64,000 bases of DNA from Niallia endozanthoxylica (GTDB lineage: Bacteria > Bacillota > Bacilli > Bacillales > Cytobacillaceae): the NCBI RefSeq assembly GCF_008710145.1, contig NZ_VYKL01000015.1, positions 558,001 to 622,000 on the forward strand. Reading direction: 5' to 3'. A program made the position numbers and the translations under genes. Numbering within the stretch: position 1 is the stretch's first letter; every line of letters starts with the position of its first letter. This document shows positions 62,700-64,000 of the stretch, piece by piece. The notes under the pieces are model-generated. The model saw nothing but the letters and a program-made list of their open reading frames with translations, had not been told where the DNA came from and made no database searches.

Positions 62700-63695
62700 C
62701 TATCCTCTTGCATACACGTAATCAAATACTTGTTCAGGGTCAGCATATGGCGCTTGTTCAGCATAATCCGTTGCTTCGTTTACAAGTAATGTCACACGGT
62801 CATTTATTTCCTTTTCCTTTTTCTCATCTAGAACACAGGCATCTTTTAAATATGTTGTAAAGGCAGCAATGGGATCTTTTGTTTTTGCTTCTTCTACTTC
62901 CTCTTGTGTTCGATAACTCCTGTCATCATCATCTGAGGAATGAGGTGTGAGACGATACGAGATTGTTTCAATAAGGGTAGGTCCTTCACCTCTTCTTCCT
63001 CTTTCAGCCGCTTTTTTTACAGCTTCATAAACTGCAAGCGGATCATTTCCATCAATGGTATATCCTGGCATCCCATAGCCAATTGCACGGTCAGACACCT
63101 TTTCGCAACCAAGCTGTTTATCGATTGGAACTGAAATCGCATATTTATTGTTTTCGCACATGAAAATAACCGGCAGCTTGTGTACGCCTGCAAAATTAGC
63201 TCCTTCATGAAAGTCGCCTTGGTTTGAAGAACCTTCTCCAAATGTAACGAAAGAAACAATATTTTCTCCAGACATTCTTGCTGCAAGAGCTATTCCTACC
63301 GCATGGGGAACCTGTGTCGTTACAGGTGATGACCCAGTAACAATTCTATTTTTCCGTTGGCCGAAATGCCCGGGCATCTGCCGTCCGCCAGAGTTTGGAT
63401 CCTCAGCCTTCGCAAATCCTGAAAGCATAATTTCTTTAGCTGTCATTCCGAATGCAAGAACAACCCCTACATCTCTGTAATAGGGAAGGACATAATCATG
63501 CTTCCGATCAAGAGCAAACGCAGCTCCAACCTGTGCTGCTTCCTGGCCTTGACAGGATATAACAAACGGAATTTTCCCTGCTCTATTTAATAACCACATT
63601 CGTTCATCGATTTTCCGTGCTAAGAGCATGGTCTCATACATTTCTAATACGGTATCATCACTCAAACCTAATGAACTGTGACGGTTTTCTGCCAT
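62700..63695 (-). CDS. bkdAA: Branched-chain 2-oxoacid dehydrogenase E1, alpha subunit
   Basis: 331 residues. Thiamine-diphosphate motif TFGEGSSNQGDFHEGANFAG ending in MCENNKYA (GDG-N type, with E for the second D), plus the phosphorylation-loop region YRLTPHSSDDDDRSYR. Decarboxylates the 2-oxoacid and loads E2. ATG after AGGAGG. 65 bp after lpdV, in the order lpdV-bkdAA-bkdAB-bkdB of B. subtilis. Confidence 0.96.
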   Translation of the reverse strand: MAENRHSSLGLSDDTVLEMYETMLLARKIDERMWLLNRAGKIPFVISCQGQEAAQVGAAFALDRKHDYVLPYYRDVGVVLAFGMTAKEIMLSGFAKAEDPNSGGRQMPGHFGQRKNRIVTGSSPVTTQVPHAVGIALAARMSGENIVSFVTFGEGSSNQGDFHEGANFAGVHKLPVIFMCENNKYAISVPIDKQLGCEKVSDRAIGYGMPGYTIDGNDPLAVYEAVKKAAERGRRGEGPTLIETISYRLTPHSSDDDDRSYRTQEEVEEAKTKDPIAAFTTYLKDACVLDEKKEKEINDRVTLLVNEATDYAEQAPYADPEQVFDYVYARG

Positions 63696-63760
63696 AAAAA
63701 AACCTCCTGAAGCTTCATATTTAAATTACCCATCGCTCCCACGACGGGGGTATTAGCGTT

Positions 63761-64000
63761 TCATCCATGAATCGCCTTTCCTTCAATTAGCCATGCCGCC
63801 TCACCGACTACCTCTGAAAGGCTTGGGTGCGGATGAATCGTTTGCCCTATCTCCCATGGTGTTGCATCAAGAACCCTTGCAAGACTTGCTTCTGATATTA
63901 AATCTGTTACATGAGGTCCAATCATATGAACGCCGAGTAAATCATTCGTATCTTCATCTACAATCATTTTGACAAACCCATCAACTTCGCCAAAAACTAA
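63761..64000 (-). CDS. lpdV: Dihydrolipoamide dehydrogenase of the Bkd complex, C-terminal part (cut by window edge)
   Basis: The last 79 codons, in frame from the window edge: LVFGEVDGFVKMIVDEDTND, LGVHMIGPHVTDLISEASLA and QTIHPHPSLSEVVGEAAW with the active-site His-x-x-x-x-Glu pair (HPHPSLSE) of the dimerisation domain. Reoxidises E2 lipoyl groups with FAD and NAD. The missing N terminus lies beyond 64000. Identity as LpdV, not PdhD or OdhL, is by position before bkdAA. Confidence 0.92.
   Translation of the reverse strand, partial: LVFGEVDGFVKMIVDEDTNDLLGVHMIGPHVTDLISEASLARVLDATPWEIGQTIHPHPSLSEVVGEAAWLIEGKAIHG

Overview
The window reads as a chromosomal segment of an aerobic, endospore-forming Bacillaceae bacterium. 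The DNA is AT-rich, genes are tightly packed with strong GGAGG-type ribosome sites and frequent GTG or TTG starts, and the gene order largely follows the spmA-dacB to bkd segment of Bacillus subtilis. I place it in Bacillus sensu lato and cannot name the species. Almost every gene of the conserved backbone is on the minus strand. I see no rRNA, tRNA, CRISPR array, prophage or intact transposase gene.

Layout. 1-6.4 kb: spmA (partial), dacB, a long-form superoxide dismutase, ypuI, an unknown gene, the condensin subunits scpB and scpA, then ypuF (opposite strand) and ribT without its riboflavin operon. 6.7-15.6 kb: ypuA, lysA, a reduced spoVA cluster (only AA, AB, AEa and AF), the spoIIA operon (spoIIAA-spoIIAB-sigF) and dacF. 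15.6-22.9 kb: deoB (pupG absent), xerD, yqzK, fur, spoIIM, an endonuclease Q-type gene, nudF, yqkF and yqkE. 22.9-27.4 kb: a CoA-transferase pair and HMG-CoA lyase, yqkD, yqkB and two small unknown genes. 27.5-36 kb: two MFS pumps, a papain-fold protein, yjlC-ndh, an amino-acid ABC transporter and ywbE. 36-48 kb: yqjQ, namA, a T-box-controlled sodium symporter, rnz, zwf, gndA, dinB, an azoreductase and yqjE. 48-64 kb: acyl-CoA carboxylase and methylmalonyl-CoA epimerase, prli42, yqjB, yqjA, the arginine transporter artPQR, brxB, meaB-mutB-mutA and the bkd complex, running off the edge in lpdV.

How the genes fit together. One theme is sporulation: the sigma-F switch, the spore-cortex enzymes DacB and DacF, SpoIIM and part of the SpoVA channel, several with well-placed sigma-E, F, G or H promoters that can be read directly. 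The second is branched-chain amino-acid and odd-chain catabolism. The Bkd complex makes acyl-CoAs, HMG-CoA lyase and the CoA transferase finish leucine, and the carboxylase, epimerase, mutase and MeaB route takes propionyl-CoA to succinyl-CoA. Pentose-phosphate entry (zwf, gndA) and uptake systems for amino acids sit between.

The most unusual content is non-coding. There are three families of structured repeats: (i) four copies of a hairpin-rich, MITE-like element (5.2, 12.3, 29.8 and 39.5 kb), with compensatory changes in the arms, a perfect 9-bp flanking duplication at one copy, and two copies sitting at the U-tract of a terminator; (ii) two copies of a roughly 225-bp multi-helix element directly after ywbE and zwf; (iii) two copies of a hairpin repeat with a conserved loop (1.5 and 18.2 kb). 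One MITE copy lies between the T-box leader and the transporter gene it controls.
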